NCBI GenBank assembly: GCA_947095535.1
Contig: OX352774.1
Coordinates: 246,227,825 to 246,291,824, forward strand
Direction of reading: 5' to 3'
DNA: 64,000 bases
From: Poecilobothrus nobilitatus
Lineage: Eukaryota; Arthropoda; Insecta; Diptera; Dolichopodidae
Part shown: piece after piece, positions 1-14,794 of the stretch
How positions within the stretch are numbered: position 1 is the stretch's first letter
How the letters are laid out: each line of letters begins with the position of its first letter
Translations under genes and position numbers: made by a program
Notes under the pieces: generated by a model
Databases searched by the model: none
Told to the model about the DNA's origin: nothing
The model's input: only the letters and a program-made list of their open reading frames with translations

Positions 1-3000
1 TACAATTTTGCTTTGATAATAAGGTAAAATCATATTAATTGCTTCGCACAAAAATTGTACATATTTGTACTTTATAATTTTGTACAATAGCTACATACAT
101 ATATAGCCCAGTAATCAACGGCTTAGTGAAAAATGTAATTAAAGAAACTGAAACTTAATCAAATATGAATAATAAGCGACTTAGCGACTTAGGAAGCCGT
201 ATCTTCCTTAAATGGAATAAAAAGGAAAAAGAAAAGGGAAAAATTATATGTCCGAATTAGCAAGCAACAATTCTTGTTCTTAATTAAAAAAAAAAGTGAA
301 TATAGATTATATATATATAAAGTAGAGTCGTTTTTTTTTGTTACCATACATTACACCCACTTGTCATAAAATTTTGTGAAAATATTTTTTGGAGCCCAGA
401 AACCAAGTTATTAGAATCAAGTCAATTTATGAATCCAGGCTGCATATTTTGAAAACTAATAGGGCTAGGAAGTTACAAATTAAAATGTGCAAGCAAAGGC
501 TATTAGAGAAAGCCTTTTTTGAAGTTTTAAATTATTAGGATCAACTATTTGGGTAGCTGTCATACAAACATTAATAAGACGCCTGTTAGTTTTTTGCCAG
601 TATTTTAATAAAATAAAAAATTCGGTTGTTTACAATGTTTTTATGAACTCAGGTTACTTACACTGAATATATTAGTATGTTATTTATGAGCTATTTATTT
701 TTATAATATATAACATGTAATTCTTTTATTAATATAATAATTTAGATTGTAAATTGATTATTAACTTTTAATAGACCATCGTAAACTTTAATTTTTAAAT
801 TCGAAAATTCTTTTTTTTTTTTGCATTTTGTGCGTTTTTTTTTTACTTTCATTCTGTTGTCGTGATTTCAGTATATTGGTAAAAAAAAAAAGGCTTAACA
901 AGAAATTAATTTTTAAAAATAAGAAAACTACGGATAAAAATAAACAATAATTTATACAAAAAAAAAAAAAGTTGTAGGTACCAATTTAAATTGCGAAATT
1001 AAAAAAAAAAATTTAAAACTTATAAAAAATTAAAAAAAAAAATAAGAGATGAAAAATGGACGGGTATTTAAAAATTTATTATGGAAATTTTCAGAAATAT
1101 AACTGTTTTTTTTTTTTTTGATTTTGGAAATTAATTTCTTACACATTGACATTTTGCTAAAAAACAACGTGTGTAGTTTTTCGGCTCAACTTGGTCCACA
1201 TTCGTTGAAATATTTGGCTGATGATTTTTTTTTTTTTTGAATTTTTATTTTGAAAAAATTCAATTGAAATTTATTTTATAAAAATTTTTCAATTTTTATA
1301 TATTTTTTTTTTTTATTGTATCAAATAGATTTAAAGAAAAAATAAAAAGAAATAGAAAAAAGAAATTATATATATAAATAAAAAAATAAATTTATAAAAA
1401 TTATTTTTTTTTTTTGTTTTCTTAATATTATTATTAAGTAAATTGTATAATAATGTAAAATATTTTTTTTAAATGTATGTAGGTATATAATTAAAAAAAA
1501 TTTTTAAATATTCAATTTTAAAAGTTGTAAAGTAATTTAAGAATGAATACGATACATATAAGTGTATGTAGACTTAAGCTATGATCAAAATAGCTGCTTA
1601 TAACAATAATGAGAAAAAGAAAAAAAACACAAGTTAAATTTCTTAAAGATTATTTCGAGATGTATTTTGACAATTCTGTCCAAAATAGAAACGAACTCCC
1701 AAGTAATTTGTTAAATTCGTATATCGCGAACAATATGAATATAATAATAAAATAATTTTGTTAATTTCATTCTTACGGAATACTTTCATATTATGACATT
1801 TGGTAAGTAGTAATGATATTTCAAAATTTCGTTACAGTTATACAGTATTTCGTTACCATATAATAACTAAATAAAGGAATTTCGAAATGTCATTTTTACT
1901 TAGCAAATAACAGTAGAACATCTATTAGTGTCCGTTGCAGCTATTTTGGTTATAACTTTATTTAACTTTGATATTAAAGATGTATATATAAATAAAGATT
2001 GGTATATATTCATTTTTACAGTAAAATACAAAACAAATTTTGATTCAATCTTTTTTAATTGAAAACTCTTTTTTTTTTTAAATAGAACGTATTTTTTTAG
2101 TCAAATTAAACAATTTTTCGTTCAAATTAATTTGATTGAAAAACGTAGTTTAAATTATAAAAAAGGATTTAATTTGAGTGAAAAGTTGTATAATGTTTTT
2201 TGAAAAAATGTTGAATTTGGATGAAAAAACGTTGTAAATTGAATGAAAAATTGTTGTATTTGACTGTAAAAAAGTATATATATATATGTATTCTGTTGGA
2301 ATTAAAGAATTTTGATAAAAAAATTTCATCATTTTGGTAAAAATAGAAAAAAAAAAAAACTTTTCTAAACATTTATCCTAAACTAAATTTAAAATTAAGA
2401 ATGGAAAATTATTATTTAAATTTAAATACTTTAATATATGTATATGTATCTAAAATAATTTTAAAGTATTGTATAGAAGTTGTGATTATTTAAAGATTGA
2501 TGTACGTATATATTACATATGTATATATATTAAAATACTATATTAACAATAATTACATATTAATTATTTAATCTTTATTCATTCAATATCAGAAAGGTTC
2601 GATTGTATATACAGTTTGGCCATAAAATGCTTTTCATTCTAAATAAAAATATTTTTAGTTATAGAAATTATTGCAAATATACACATCATTGTTTTAAAGA
2701 AAGAATTTAATAGAATATAAATGCATACATTGTATATATATTATTTTAATATTTTAAAAATCAATTAGGTATCTAAAATAATAAATTAATATTTTAAAAT
2801 GAAGACATACATATATATGTACTTTCTAATTTATAATTTTATAAATTAATTTCTAGATCATTTTTCCTTATTATGTTGTTATGTATTATATATAGGGTAA
2901 CTTTTCTAATGTGCTGTATATATATAAAAAAATTTTTGTTGTTATTTTTATATTTCTATGTATATTATATTGATGTTCTAAACATTTACTATATTATGAT

Positions 3001-3250
3001 GAACTATTTATAAAATTTGCCAAAAAATTTAATTATTATTTACAATTCAATATAGAATAGATTTTTTTGTTTCGAAATCAAACTTTTATTATTTATTAGT
3101 GCATTTTGTTTTTTCTTTATTACAGATTTAAAAAATATCAATTTTAATATATTGTTATATATACCTATATATGTTTAGATTTATTTTATATATTTTTAAA
3201 TAAAATTTAAATTAAAATTTTTATTTTTCATTATATAATATATAGCTAAC
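1..3250 (-). other. retm intron, left side, truncated by the window
   Basis: It begins at the donor 3250-3249 (TGCAAG|GTTAGC). I looked on the minus strand for the next conserved block (GGLVPK, WDF of the GOLD region) and found none, so the intron is longer than 3.25 kb. The content is AT-rich DNA with many A or T runs. At 2100-2290 there is a degenerate repeat of a TTGAATGAAAAATTGT-like unit with an inverted partner at 2110-2130. No other feature is supported. Confidence 0.7.
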
Positions 3251-4874
<1,624 letters not shown>

Positions 4875-7800
4875 CTGAAAATTAAAAAAAAAAAAAAAAA
4901 ATTAAACATTAAAATCTATTTTACTTTTTTATTATTTTAAATTGTTGTTTTTGTTTTTTTTTTTTTTGCAATTATTTTAGTAGCAAATTCATTGATTTTA
5001 AAATATGTATTTACAAGGATATTTAACAAAAAAAAAATGAATGAATGATTTTATATTTAAATGGAATCAATACTTAAATTAAATAGCAAGAGCAACATTC
5101 TAATAGAAATTAAATATGTCATATAATATATGCATATATCTATTATTAAAAATCGCGTGCTTAAATATTAAATAACATTTTATTACCAGTCTGTTTTAAC
5201 AGCAACAATTTTTATATTATTTAATAACATAGAACAATTAAAAAAATATATATATATATGTTCATATATATATATATTCTATATATTTTAATTTCCAATA
5301 TTCATGATATTTAAAGTCGATAATATTATTAGGTTTTAATTAAACATCTATAGGTACATATTATGTATTTATAATACCCACCTTTATAATAAAATATAAT
5401 ATTAGTTTTTATTGTATGTAATAGGATAGATAATTCATAGGAAATTGATACTTTTATAATATCAAGTATAGTATTTTTTTTTTATTTATAAGAATAAAAA
5501 AAATATTTATTAAATCAATGTTTTAATTCAATTTCGAGTTCAAATTTCGATCAGAGATCATATTAAAATAAATAATAAAACTACATAAAAAAATAATTAA
5601 CAGAAATTGGTTCACTAATCTATATCAGGAATAAGATCCATTATATATATCATCTAGTATTTATATACTATAGGCCAGAACACAATAGATAGATTCATTA
5701 TTTACCAAATATTAAAACATAACTTAAATCTTCGATTGGGTAGCATGAAAAAGTGAAATAACACAGACAAAGCAAATTAAGGTTTGAGTGTATAAAATAT
5801 TGATTGTACAGTAAAAACTTCAATGTTTCTTAATTCTTGATGAGTTTGAGGGCAATTTTAAAATTTTAAAATCAAAAATTTTAAATTTGTAACGAGAAAT
5901 TTTTTTGTACAATAGACTACCATACAATACAGGCGGACGGTTTTTTTTTTTGTAGGTATAGGATTATAGATATTTTATAAATAGTTATATGTACAGTTTA
6001 TATGCAGTTCTGTAAACAAAACCCAAAACCTCACGATCTATTTTGTTTGGGTTAAGCATATGAATTAAAAATAAAAATCAAAAATCTTATCAATAACGTG
6101 ATTATTCAATAAAACTGTTAATAATGTCAATTGAATTTTTATCGGGGTACTTTCAATCAATAATTATTATCACATTAAATCTGCGTCTTATGACGCTAAC
6201 ATATGTATAAAAGTGTATCTTTCAAGTAAAAACATCTTTTTAAATGTACTAGAGTGTTCAAGATAATATCGAATTCCGAGTCTTACAATCGCATGGCGCA
6301 TATCAATAATAAAAGAATAAAAAATTTAAAAAAAATGTATTTTAATATTTTTGGAAATTTTGGTGCTTTAATTTTAATTTCTAAACAATAATAGCAAAAA
6401 GTGATTTTATGTGATGTTTAAAAAATTTTGAAAATGTATTTCATTAGTTAAATGAAATTTTTTATCCTAATTATAATAATAGTACTTAATATTTATTTCT
6501 TTTTTTTTTAAATGATTTAAAATTATGTAATAAGAAAAAATAAAGCACCTTGAAAAAAATTTTAAACATACATAAACATAAACATTTTTTTTTATATATC
6601 TAATGTACTTTACTAAGTAAGATACACCATATATTTTTAAAGGCATCATTAATAAAATGATATACGAGTATACGTAATGTTTTTTTTTTCTTTATATTTT
6701 TCTCGTCAAAATAAAAAAAAAATCATTTAAAAAGTAAATTGTATCTTTCCTCAATTATTATGGCTCGTTATTTATTTTTTTTATATTTGTATCTTGAAAA
6801 GAATGCACAGACAATTACATACAATTTAAAGTGAAGCTTTTTTTTTCTTAATGAATTTTTTTGCGGTATATTTTCCAGTAATAAATACACTCTTTTTTGA
6901 AAAAAGAAAATTTATTGTGTATTTTTAATGTATACAATAAATATATAGATCCTATAATAATGTTCGAAAAGTCAAAATATAGAAAATAGAAATTACACAA
7001 TTTCAGTTCTGTTATAATTATTACTTATAGGGGAGGAGAGGGTTGTATTAAATAAAAGATATGTTGCATAAATCTACTAATTATAACTCTTATAATTATT
7101 TAAAATTTATAAAAATGTTTTGAAGACAAAAAATTTTAACAGGATTTGCACTACAAAATTCAACTTTTTGCAAATCAAATCTAACTTTTTGCAAAACAAT
7201 TTCAAATCATATAAAAAAATCATATTATTAGTAATCAAATCCTCTATAGTGATTCTCGTAAGAATAATGGCAATTGTATATAAACATATACGTATAATTT
7301 ATTATTGTAATCTCTGGAGGTAACAGTTGCCACAGTTTGTTCAATTACATCTATTAAATTAACAATCAGCTAATAAATTCGAGCATAAAATTTAATTTTG
7401 GAAAAAAAAACTCTTCAATGTGGTTCATCATTGGTGAATATATTATTGTGGCAGCAAATAGCAATGCATCAAGAGTAAGTTTTATTTGCGCAAGAAGATC
7501 ATGAATATCCTGAGTTTTATGAAAGCAAACGTTATCTAAAATTTACCACGTTTCTATAATCATTAATTTTTTAAATGTTTTTATAAAAGGTTAAATTTGA
7601 TTTGTAAAAGGTTGAATTTGTTTTGCAAAAGGTTTAAATTGATTTGTAAAAAGTTAAGATTCGATTTGCAAAAGGTTGAATTTAGATTTCAAAATCTGTA
7701 TATAAATACGTACTATTGACATGCTAATTTACTAGAAGTATTAATTTCTTATTCCTTATATGATGTAGAATTTTTTATAGCTATGAGATTCTTTGAATAT

Positions 7801-8716
7801 TATATTTTACATTTTTTTTTTAATGACGAGATTTTATTAATTTAAGATTTAATATTAATGAATATTGTTATGTCCACTAAATAAATACATATATGATATA
7901 ATAAAGTGATAAAGAAAGTGTAATAATACACAAAAAAAAATTATGATTGGTGATGATTGGTCTTATGAGAGATAATAATATAATACTCGTGTTATATTAT
8001 TAATTTTTTATTTTTTTGTATAATATTTGCACAATTTTCTAAAAGACAAATATTATTGTTGATTAAAAATGATTATTTTTGAAATTGGATGATTTTCATT
8101 TTTGTTAGTTTTGTAAATTATCTATTATTATTTATTATACATATATTATATTTAAACATCTAATAGAAACAAAAAATATTATACGTAATATAAAATTATT
8201 TGACCTTCCCTTTAAATTATAAGAAAGTCTTTGAAAGGTTAAAAATTTTTCATGTTATTATTTTAGTTTTTTTCTACAAGTTATTTTTAGAATAGGAATT
8301 TTATTTTTTACAAGATAATAATAATGCAAAATTTTATATATTTATAGCAATTAATATATATATACATTAAATTGCTTATGGCATATAGCGATTATATTCT
8401 TGAACTTGATTATATACGCAACCAACTATATAGCCGAGAGCTTTCTTGCTGTTAAAACTTTTTTTGTCATATATTTAAATATGGCGGGAACTAATAAATA
8501 ATATAATAATATTATGTATAATTTACATTTCAGTTATTTTATTCATTATTACAATTGAATAACATAACACGAAACACAAAACAGGAAACAACACAATCGA
8601 AATCCTTTTCAAAACTAATCACAGCACAACCTTTCAATTTCTTTAATAATCATAGAAAAAAAATTTCTAAATCCACAGATATCAAGATTTGAATGTCCGA
8701 TACTTTTAGATTAAGT
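4875..8716. other. AT-rich intronic or upstream DNA next to retm
   Basis: It starts with the acceptor TTTTCAG of the 4874 exon, preceded by a strong pyrimidine tract on the minus strand (4880-4900). The upstream coding exon expected here (Drosophila-like start ending ...YKYPFELVM) was searched for and not seen. Contents are A/T runs and the inverted minisatellite arms at 7156-7209 and 7585-7695. Short open frames are AT-rich and show no family motif. Confidence 0.6.
7156..7695. repeat. foldback minisatellite, TTTGCAAAAGGTTGAA unit
   Basis: The right arm 7585-7695 holds five degenerate copies of a unit beginning AAAAGGTTGAATTTG, spaced 21, 21, 21 and 22 bp. The left arm 7156-7209 carries the reverse complement (TTCAACTTTTTGCAAATC repeated about twice). 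The two arms could pair around a spacer of about 375 bp. No coding potential is apparent. Confidence 0.7.
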
Positions 8717-8907
8717 AGGGGCCTCGGTGGCCTAGTGGGTAAGAGTGTATAATACGCTGTAAACACCGACGGAGTGTGGATTCGAATCCCACACACGTCG
8801 TAAGAGTTATTCCCCTTTACGACATTTACAGCCACGCCAGAACAGGAAAGGCTATGTAATTTCCTGTCCACATTTATGTGACAGAGAAATGCATAAAAAA
8901 AAAAACA
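8717..8907 (+). mobile_element. tRNA-derived SINE, family A, copy 1
   Basis: The element starts GGGGCCTCGG. It has a pol III A-box match (TGGCCTAGTGG), a near-match B box (GATTCGAATCC), a tRNA-unrelated body containing TTTACGACATTTACAGCC and TTTCCTGTCCACATTTATGTG, and a terminal A tract. A short duplication ATTAAGT flanks it (8710-8716 and 8908-8914). The minus-strand open frame across it is an accident. Confidence 0.9.
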
Positions 8908-9323
8908 ATTAAGTCGATAACATTTCGTTCGAACAGAAACGAATTTTGATATCACAAGTGATGGAAAAAGAGACGTCAATTGAAGAAGCTATTAAAACAA
9001 TTGTTAATTTATTAAAACCATCATAGATGATAATAAAAAAAAGAATTAGCAAAATCATATTGCAAATCATATGAAATTAAATATGTAGTTCGTTTTTCTA
9101 CTTTGTACCTTCATACGAGTTTTTGTTGTTTTTTCTACTTTCTTTTTCTCTCTTTTTGTTGTTTTTTTATAAAAAAAAAAATTATTTGATAATTAGTATT
9201 AATTACTACAATTATTACTTATTATATAAATTAAAATTTATTTATATAAAGCCTACACAAACGAGAATTTCATTTTCTTATAAGGCATTTTTGAATTCGA
9301 AATAAATAATTAAATGAATAGCA

Positions 9324-9510
9324 GGGGCCTCGGTAGCGTAGTGGATAAGAGCGTATAAACTACGCTGTAAAACACAGAGGCAGTGTGGGTTCGAATCCCA
9401 CAACATCATTATTCCTCCTTTACGACATTTACAGTCACGCCTAAAAAGGAAATACTGTGTAATTTCCTTGTCACATTTATGTGACAGGGAAATGAACTAT
9501 AAAAAAAAAA
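9324..9510 (+). mobile_element. tRNA-derived SINE, family A, copy 2, intact target duplication
   Basis: It has the same structure as copy 1: head GGGGCCTCGGTAGC, perfect B-box core GGTTCGAATCC, family body and A tail. It is bounded by a perfect 12-bp target-site duplication AAATGAATAGCA (9312-9323 and 9511-9522), which fixes both ends. This is the best preserved copy and looks relatively recent. Confidence 0.95.
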
Positions 9511-9815
9511 AAATGAATAGCAACGTATAAGACAAGTATTTTTACGTTATAGTGTAATAATCTCATCGTGGTAAGAGATTATTGTCCTTCACAAATAAAA
9601 ATTATTATTTTTAATCTATATTTATACAATATAGATTAAAAATGATAATTAATCTATTTTATATTCAATTATATATATATATGTATATACTAAATGTAGT
9701 TTGGATAGATCCTATTTAAAAGGTTATCTTTAAAAACTAATTATATAATTTAATTCTTGAAAGTTTGATTGCAATTTAAATTCAGCGTATGCGGTTATTT
9801 TGTGTGACAACTTAG

Positions 9816-11106
9816 TTTTTAGCACATTTCCAAAAAAATTTTGAAAAAATGTGCTTATTAGTTTCACTCTGTCCGTCCGTCCGTCCGTCCGTCTGTTTAC
9901 AAAACTTCTACACCGTTAAAGATAGAGATAGAGAAAGATAGAGAAAAAATTTTAACCATAGGTAGGTCTCATAAAAAAAATAATTTTGTGGAACAACTTT
10001 TTCATGTAGCCCCCCCCATTACGGAGCTACAGCCCCTCAAACTTTGAAAAAGCCCTATTTTTAAATGCATATATCTTATGTTCTGCTTAAGATTTTTTCA
10101 ATCTGAAAACGTCATTCGACAGGTATTTCTTTTATCTTTGTAAATTAATATCAAAATTATACAATTTTTTTAAATTTAGTATTTAAATTTACCGTTATGT
10201 GAAAACAAAATTTTGCATGATTTTTGTACTTTCATAACTCCGGCACGCTTCTAGATAGAAGCTTGAAATTTTTAGGCAAGATAGAACTTTTAGAATTAGT
10301 ATAAGTTTGCTCAGAAAATTTTTTCGGACCACCCCCTGTTTATGAGCTATTAGAGCTTAAAAATTGAAAATTTGCTATTTTTAAACACCTGTAACTTAGG
10401 AACTTGTACATATTTTACTTCTGCAAGATATAAAAATTAAAGCTACAATAATATATTTTTACGTGTGTTAAAGGTTTATTTTAATTGTAAAGGGTTCCAA
10501 AGTTGCATCTCTTCAAAATTGCGAAAAAGCCCCATTTTCAAATGTATATATCTCGGGCTCTGCGTAATAATTTTGCAATCTAAAACCGCCAGAAGATCGA
10601 AAATTTTATTATCTATATAAAACAATATCAAAGTTATGTAATATTTTGTAATTTACTATTTAAATTTACCGTTATGTGAAAACCACATTTTGCATGAAAT
10701 TTCTTTTTTCATAACTCCGGCACCCCTTTAGATAAGAACCTGAAATTTTGAGACAAGAAAGAACTTTTAGAATTAGTATAAGTTTCCTCAGAAAATTTTT
10801 TGGTAGCACCCCCTTTTTAAGAGTTATTACGCCTCAAAAATTGAAAATTTGCTATTTTTAGACACCTGTAACTTAGACACCTGTACAAATTTTTCTTCGG
10901 CAAGACATGAAAATTAAAGGTTTAATAATATATTTTTACGTGTGTTAACGGCTTTTCTTAGTTATATAGGATTCCGAACTTACGGCCCCTCAAAATTTCA
11001 AAAATGTCCTATTTTCAAGTTTTTTCTTATTACATGAAATTTTCAAATTTTTGTGCAAGTCACAATCCTAAACAGTTTGTATTGTCTTTTGGAAATGTGC
11101 GCTTTT
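9816..11106 (-). mobile_element. non-autonomous transposon with 477-bp internal tandem duplication
   Basis: The ends carry inverted GCACATTTCC (9822-9831) and GGAAATGTGC (11091-11100) inside longer imperfect inverted ends. Near the left end is a (CCGT)n tract (about 9872-9893). A ~477-bp unit is repeated: the phrase ACCGTTATGTGAAAAC recurs at 10191 and 10668, followed each time by CATAACTCCGGCA, AGAACTTTTAGAATTAGT and ACACCTGTAACTTAG. The reverse complement shares modules with the repeat at 35641 (GGAGCTGTAGCTCCGTAA, CGGACGGACGG, CATAACGGTAAAT), so it is placed on the minus strand. No protein is encoded. It could be Helitron/Helentron-like or a TIR element; the class is unresolved. Confidence 0.75.
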
Positions 11107-11585
11107 AAAAACCGTTGGTTTACATTCTACCTTGTTTATTTTTAATTAAATTGCGGCGATATTTCGTTATAATTCTTTTTACAACTATAACTATTATCTG
11201 TTCAACTGAAAAAACTTTTTACGTTTTTCTATCATATAAGACCAGAATTATAAAATATTTGAAAATCACACCACTATAAGTAAAAAAAAAAAAGTAATAA
11301 AATTTCAAATTACAAATGTATACATAATATGTATTTATTTTTGATATTCAGAATTTTTTTTTAAGAAAACTCCTTTTACAATATATGTATTTTGGCTAAA
11401 AGAAAAACATTGTAAATAATAATCAATAATTATTTTATTTTTCCGTAGAATCATCAATAAACTGTTTACCATGTAATCCATGCCCTAATTATAAAATGAA
11501 AAATTAAATTTTAATTACACTAAATTTTCTTTTATAAACTATGTATAGTTTTTAATTCTTTAAATAACCTATATAAATGTATATA

Positions 11586-12452
11586 CAGTTAAACCTAGAT
11601 AAGTGAAACCTCTGTTTTATTACATACTTATAGAGATATTTCACTTATACAGTTTTCCAGTTAGCCAAATTTTTATTTTGTAATTTGTTCCAATCAAAAA
11701 GCGTGAATATCTGAACATTTGAAAGTTAGAACTAGAAATGAATGTATATTGAATAAAACAATTATATATGTATAGGTGTACCTACTGTATATTTTAAATT
11801 ATTATATATTATACTGTCGATTTATCGAGCGAAAGGGTTGATTTTGGAACATTAAATTTTTAGAAATTTCTAATCTTGACATTCCATTTTGGAAAGCTTG
11901 AAAAATTTTTTAGTTATCACTTATAGCAAGTGGTTTTATTTTTCGTTTTGACATTTCAACCAATTAACAAACAAATACAAGCAAAATCTGAATAGATACC
12001 TATACATATTTATCCAGTATTGAAATATGTTCATACAAGAAAAAAAAAAACACAAAATACCGGTTCAACCTAAATATTTTAAATTCAGCAAAATAAAAAA
12101 AAAATTAAAATTTTTGTAATGTAAACAAATGAAAAAAATTGATCCATTAAAAGAGGTACAAATTATAAAGTTTTTCACCAATCTCACTCACGTCGTAAGA
12201 GTTATTCCCCTTTACGACATTTACAGCCAGGCCTGAACAGGAAAGGCTGTATAATTTCCTGTCCACATTTATGTGGCAGTGACATGCATTAGAAAAAAAA
12301 ATGTTTCAATTATAGAGGTAAAAATTAGTTTCACTTATAAAGGTCAAAAAATCTCAGCTATAGAGATTTTTTGTTACTAAAATGTAAGGAACAAGGTCAT
12401 ACCGCCAACACTTTTCCCATTTATTCAGTTTCCACTTAATCAGATTTGACTG
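11586..12452. mobile_element. pogo/Tc1-mariner-like non-autonomous element with nested SINE
   Basis: The left end CAGTTAAACCTAGATAAGTG and the reverse complement of the right end (CAGTCAAATCTGATTAAGTG) match over about 25 bp. Both are flanked by TA (11584-11585 and 12453-12454), as expected for Tc1/mariner/pogo insertion. CAGT(N)AAACCT-type ends are typical of pogo-like elements. The interior carries repeated phrases such as TCACTTATA and TATAGAG but no open transposase frame. A truncated SINE interrupts it at 12186-12301. Confidence 0.75.
12186..12301 (+). mobile_element. SINE family A, 5'-truncated fragment
   Basis: Only the body and tail of family A are present, from CACGTCGTAAGAG through TTTACGACATTTACAGCC and the CACATTTATGTGGCAG block to an A tract. 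The tRNA-related head with A and B boxes is missing. Position inside the pogo-like element shows it landed after that element. Confidence 0.88.
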
Positions 12453-14794
12453 TATATAAAATAACTATGTATATTTACAAGATTAATTCATTTTTATAAT
12501 ATAATTACAGGCATAAAATAATATTTTTATAAAAAAAATATATATATTATGTACGTTGATATGTGTATAATAACAGATAACATTACAGTACAGGAAGCTA
12601 ATTTATTTTTTGTTTTTTTTTTTTTAGATTATTTTATATTCTTAAATTAATATCAGTTACCCCCAAAGGTAAGTTCATTAAACTACATACAATTTATTTT
12701 ATTTTTTGTTTTTTTTTTTTAATAAAATTTAAACATGACGTTTTTCTTTCAAGTATATTTTTAATTTATTGTGACATATTTTATTATTTAATTCTACATT
12801 AAAATATATTAAATGCCAAAAATTTCATTCTTAATTTCAAAATAAATAAATAAAATTAAAATAAAAAAAAAAAAAAAACTCATGTTATTATTATTTTATT
12901 TTATTTAAATCATTCAGGAATGTGCCATAAGTTTGAGAAAATTTCTAAGAATTTTTAAAAATTATAAAAAACTTGGAAAAAAGAAAAGATAATTATTATT
13001 GGAAAATTCTAATGAAAAAAAAAACAAAATATTTTTAAAAATAGAATTTATGTTATTAGGTTTATTCTTTTACTTTTTTATTTAAAAAAAAAAAAAAAAA
13101 AATAGATCAGATACATTTTATTTAAAAAAAAAATAGATCAGATAATACAATATAAAATCTTTATCGTCTTTTATATTTACCAAAGAATGAAACCAAAAAA
13201 AAAAAAATCATAAAAATCTAATGGTCTACTAAATTTAATTAGAATTAAATGTAAATAATTTGTATATATTATATGGTAAGTTTTAAATAATTTTAAAGGG
13301 GTGCGGGATAAAATTTAGAAAGGAAAATCTAAGACTTATTATATGTAATATAAAAATTCAGTATATTTTTTTTCTTAGTTTTATGCTTTTTTATGTAAAT
13401 ACCTACTTCGGATAAGAAAAAATTAGGCTTAATTCGTTCAGATAATAAAATAAAATGTTCATTCACATAAAAAATTAAATAAATAATATTTATGTTCTAA
13501 TAAAATTTGTTTTTTACATTAAATAAAAATTAAATGCTTATATAATTATATAAAAAATATCAAACTTGATTCTTGCCATATTGAAGAAGAGAATTGTTTA
13601 AATTTATAGCGTGGGTTTTGAGGGTTTGTCTTTTCTTGCTTTCGCCTTTCCTGAATGTTGTCTTTTATTAATTTTGTCTTTTATGAATTTGGTCTTTTAT
13701 GAATTTTGTCTTTCTGGATTTTATCCCCAACCACTTTTAAAAATATATAACAAATAAATATGTATTTGACCTTTTTCTTTTGTGCTTGAATTGTTTACAG
13801 ATTTCTTTACAATCTTCTAATTTATTGTAAATTGTTTATTATTTAATTTTTTAAATGGTTGGTAAAATGGTAACGTTAAAGTAAAATAAAAAAATTTAAT
13901 TACAAATCATTTTTTATATGTTTTTTTTTTTATATGAACATACATACTAATATATAAGTATTGTAGTTTATATAAAATTTACAAAAAAAAATTTGATTTA
14001 CTTTTACAGTAAAGCTATGGTAAATCAGAGGTATATGTATCTTATTTTTTTATTATATTTTTGTTTATTTTAATTTTAAACGAATTTTTGGTAATTTTGC
14101 GTAATTAAATTTTAAAGTACAATTAACGATGCTAAAATTAAATTTATTATCAGTCAAAAAAAAAAAGTTAAAATTCGTAGAAAAAATTAATTGCATTTAT
14201 AATATAAGTTTTTTTTTAGTAGAGATTCAGCAAAAGATAAAAAAAAACATGAAAGAAAAGAAAAAACTAAGAAAAACAACACTATTTTAGAAGTTTTTTT
14301 TCTGTGGACTGTGAATTTAATTATTGAGAATAAAAAAAAACTTTTATTTCAGTAGTATAAAATCTTTTATGTTAACTCAACTGATTTCTTATATTCAGAG
14401 GAAATTCTAATAATCAAGAGGAAATATCAGGTAAAAACCAAAAGGTTAATTATTAAAAATTAAAATATAGTTAAAAATAAAAAATCAAATAATTACAAAT
14501 TTGAATATTAAGTAAGGATAATACATAATACAGCTAAGTTGAATAATAAAGTGTTCATGCTTACAGAAATTTTACAAGATTATAGTAAGAACTACATATA
14601 TATATACATTTTTTATACGCGTATATGAAAAATAGTTCACCATGGCTCCTTCGTTTGTAACATCCAGCAACTATATAGACGTGATAGATAATAATATATA
14701 TTTTTTTAATTTCACAATTATTAAAGTGTATGAATCAGATTAGTACCTATTGAAAATAAAATCGATTTATTTATGTTTCTATTCTATTCAGTTT
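12453..14794. other. AT-rich DNA without genes
   Basis: Mostly A/T runs. A 17-bp unit of the type TTTTGTCTTTTATGAAT is repeated about four times at 13663-13720, next to a G-rich patch at 13608-13625. No conserved coding or RNA gene is seen. Confidence 0.6.

Noticed and set aside
1..3250. GOLD-domain exons of retm
   Set aside because: No minus-strand match to conserved C-terminal blocks; the exons must lie outside the window.
7585..7695. CRISPR-like array
   Set aside because: Units are 21 bp, degenerate and directly adjacent without unique spacers, in a eukaryotic genome.
8650..8979. 109-codon frame on the minus strand
   Set aside because: It is the complement of the SINE at 8717-8907; its Pro/Thr-rich part is the tRNA-like head read backwards.
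9324..9400. tRNA gene from A and B boxes
   Set aside because: The head cannot be folded convincingly into a complete tRNA, and it is part of a repeated element with an A tail and target duplication.
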